Origin: Mobilisporobacter senegalensis
GTDB lineage: Bacteria; Bacillota; Clostridia; Lachnospirales; Lachnospiraceae
Assembly (NCBI RefSeq): GCF_003752155.1
Contig: NZ_RJVG01000003.1
Location: 1 to 64,000, forward strand
Length of the DNA: 64,000 bases
Direction: 5' to 3'
In this document: in pieces, positions 62,451 through 64,000 of the stretch
How positions within the stretch are numbered: the stretch's first letter is position 1
Layout of the letters: each line of letters begins with the position of its first letter
The notes under the pieces: model-generated
Seen by the model: the letters and a program-made list of their open reading frames with translations, nothing else
Database searches by the model: none
What the model was told of the DNA's origin: nothing
Program-made: the position numbers and the translations under genes

Positions 62451-62768
62451 ATGTACAAAGGATATGTACTAATATTTAAGGCTTTATCAGATGAAACAAG
62501 ATTAAAGATAGTTGAAATGCTATCTTGTGGTGAAATGTGTGCATGTGATTTGCTAGAATCATTTCAAATCACCCAACCAACATTATCCTACCATATGAAG
62601 ATCTTAACTGAGTGTGGATTAGTGAATGGCAGAAAAGAAGGCTCCTGGATGAGATATAGTACTAATATGAAATCAGTTGAATCCATAAAAGAATTTTGGG
62701 AGCGGATAACAACGGAACATGAAAATTGTATATGTAAAACCTCTAAGGAGATGGGTAAATGCGATTAG
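62451..62768 (+). CDS. arsR: ArsR/SmtB-family repressor with Cys-x-Cys metal site
   Basis: A 105-residue winged-helix protein: KALSDETRLKIVEMLSCGEMCACDLLESFQITQPTLSYHMKILTECGLV. The CAC pair in the ELxVCDL-type motif and a Cys just before it match arsenite-binding ArsR of E. coli type. ATG at 62451 is preferred: AAAGGAG stands 11-14 bases ahead and an earlier ATG at 62430 precedes the ribosome site. The C-terminus also has Cys residues (CICK, GKC). Its end overlaps the next gene by ten bases. Confidence 0.88.
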   Translation: MYKGYVLIFKALSDETRLKIVEMLSCGEMCACDLLESFQITQPTLSYHMKILTECGLVNGRKEGSWMRYSTNMKSVESIKEFWERITTEHENCICKTSKEMGKCD

Positions 62769-64000
62769 TAATTATTGGTGCAGTAGCAGCTGGTACATCG
62801 GCTGCAGCGAAAGCAAGAAGAAATAATGAAGAAGCTGAGATAGTAATATACGAGAAAGATAACTTTATATCATATTCAGGATGCGGTATGCCATATGCCA
62901 TAGGAGGAGAAGTGGATAGTGATGACTTGACTCCAAGAGATTCAGAATTTTTTAAAAGGAAGTATAACATCCATATATTAACATTACATGAGGTAACTTC
63001 TTTAAACTCCAAGAATAAAACTTTAGAGATCAAGAATTTGTCAACGGGTGAATTATTCACAGACACATATGATAAATTAATAATTGCCACTGGTGCCAGT
63101 GCTATTATCCCGCCAATAAAAGGAGCAGATGGGAAACATGTTTTTTCCTTAAGGAATATCAATGATATGAATAAGATCAAAGAACATATTCAAGTGCACC
63201 AGCCTAAAACAGCGGCTATTGCAGGAACTGGATTTATCGGATTAGAAGTATGTGAGAATCTAAAGAAACTTGGAATCAGGGTCACATTAATTGAAAAACT
63301 GCCTCAGGTTACACCTGGACTGGATAGTGATATGGCAGTTTATGTGAAAGATTATCTCATTAAGAATGACATTGTAGTTATTACTGATGCCTCTGTAAAA
63401 GAGATTACGCAAAATAGCGTAATCTTATCTGATGAGAGAGAAGTTCAGGCAGATATGATCCTTCTGTCTACTGGAGTACGCCCAAATACAGAATTAGCAA
63501 AGATGGCAGGAATAGAATTGGGAATTGCTGATGCTATTAAAGTGGATGAAACAATGAGAACAAATATTGAAGATATCTACGCATGTGGTGATTGTATTGA
63601 ACATTATCATGTAGTTACAGGAAAAAGGGTCTATCGTCCATTAGGATCCACAGCCAATAAAACGGGAAGAATTGCAGGAGACTGCATAACAGGTGGAAAT
63701 CTTAAGTTTCGTGGGATTTTAGGAACCGGTATCTTCAAAATTTTTGATATGGTAGTGGCCCAGACAGGTCTATCGGAAAAAGAAGCAAAAGAATCAGGTT
63801 ATGATGTTGCCGTCTGCCATAATATAAAGCCAAATAAAGCTATGTATATGGGCGGGAAAGAAATGGTGATTAAAGGAATTGCAGATAAGAAGAGCGGAAG
63901 GCTCCTGGGAGCTCAAATTATTGGTTATGAGGGTGTGGATAAAAGGATTGATGTCTTTGTAACTGCAATAACATTTAAAGGGAAAGCAGATGATTTATTC
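62759..64000 (+). CDS. CoA-disulfide-reductase-like FAD/NAD oxidoreductase (partial, runs off right edge)
   Basis: At least 414 residues, no stop before 64000. FAD motif VIIGAVAAGTSAAAKARR, active-site SYSGCGMPYAIGG with redox Cys42 as in CoA-disulfide reductase/NADH oxidase proteins, NAD motif AIAGTGFIGLEVCENLKKLG, second FAD motif DIYACGDCIEHYH, and the start of the C-terminal dimerisation domain. It may continue into a rhodanese domain as in CoADR-Rhd proteins. ATG at 62759 follows AAGGAG by eight bases inside arsR, so the two are coupled. Linked to an ArsR repressor, it may serve thiol or arsenic/sulfur stress. Confidence 0.87.
   Translation, partial: MRLVIIGAVAAGTSAAAKARRNNEEAEIVIYEKDNFISYSGCGMPYAIGGEVDSDDLTPRDSEFFKRKYNIHILTLHEVTSLNSKNKTLEIKNLSTGELFTDTYDKLIIATGASAIIPPIKGADGKHVFSLRNINDMNKIKEHIQVHQPKTAAIAGTGFIGLEVCENLKKLGIRVTLIEKLPQVTPGLDSDMAVYVKDYLIKNDIVVITDASVKEITQNSVILSDEREVQADMILLSTGVRPNTELAKMAGIELGIADAIKVDETMRTNIEDIYACGDCIEHYHVVTGKRVYRPLGSTANKTGRIAGDCITGGNLKFRGILGTGIFKIFDMVVAQTGLSEKEAKESGYDVAVCHNIKPNKAMYMGGKEMVIKGIADKKSGRLLGAQIIGYEGVDKRIDVFVTAITFKGKADDLF

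Noticed and set aside
62743-63180. 145-codon minus-strand frame at the right edge
   Set aside because: It lies opposite the clearly conserved flavoprotein that runs off the window.

Overview
The window looks like chromosome of an anaerobic, low-GC, Gram-positive gut or soil Clostridium of the Lachnospiraceae type (Lachnoclostridium phytofermentans-like). This rests on the AT-rich base composition, strong AGGAGG ribosome sites, frequent TTG/GTG starts, glycyl-radical enzymes, Agr signalling, YesM/YesN regulators and DeoR/PTS-style sugar operons. I see no rRNA, tRNA, CRISPR array, prophage or insertion sequence. The assignment is inference from gene content, not from a marker gene.

Left part (1-7.6 kb): a minus-strand operon of a membrane alpha/beta hydrolase, a LytTR regulator and a DUF3021 membrane protein; a YbaK-type aminoacyl-tRNA deacylase; an AraC regulator with an effector-binding domain; then a YesM/YesN two-component system divergent from a sugar ABC transporter.

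Centre (8-37 kb): one large deoxyhexose / 1,2-propanediol locus. It has a sugar ABC importer, L-rhamnose mutarotase and a chemoreceptor, then a bacterial microcompartment (BMC). The first BMC block encodes fuculose/rhamnulose-phosphate aldolase, an HbpS-like protein, CoA-acylating aldehyde dehydrogenase, alcohol dehydrogenase, six shell proteins, PduL and PduS. A DeoR repressor follows. The second block encodes the complete B12-dependent diol dehydratase PduCDE, its reactivase PduGH and PduO adenosyltransferase, and directly after them a glycyl-radical diol dehydratase with its activase, then PduU, PduV and an AraC regulator. Lactaldehyde from the aldolase would become 1,2-propanediol, then propionaldehyde, then propanol and propionyl-phosphate inside the shell. 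Two unrelated dehydratases for the same step in one locus is the main curiosity. Clusters of AAACAAA-type repeats at the ABC promoter region and at both BMC promoters suggest one DeoR regulon. Several long inverted-repeat, probably structured RNA elements lie within or beside the locus. Sugar isomerase and kinase genes are not in the window.

37-43 kb: an ATPase of unknown role, a lipoprotein, an Lsa/CplR-like ABC-F ribosome-protection protein behind an attenuator-like leader, YwbE, an MFS efflux protein and a TIM-barrel-like protein. 43-48 kb: a MurNAc catabolic operon (RpiR regulator, MurQ, PTS EIIBC, MupG-like hydrolase). 48-49 kb: a lysine 2,3-aminomutase-family radical SAM protein.

49-58 kb: a glycerol regulon (GlpA-like, GlpB-like, DUF1667, GlpF, GlpK, GlpP, DhaKLM) with two similar terminator leaders that GlpP probably controls. 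58-61 kb: a BhlA/UviB holin-like small protein and an Agr quorum-sensing set (AgrB, AgrA-type regulator, AgrC-type kinase, and a 50-codon AgrD-like peptide gene at the end). 61-64 kb: an ECF sigma factor with a small unknown protein, then an ArsR-type repressor and a CoA-disulfide-reductase-like flavoprotein cut off by the window edge.
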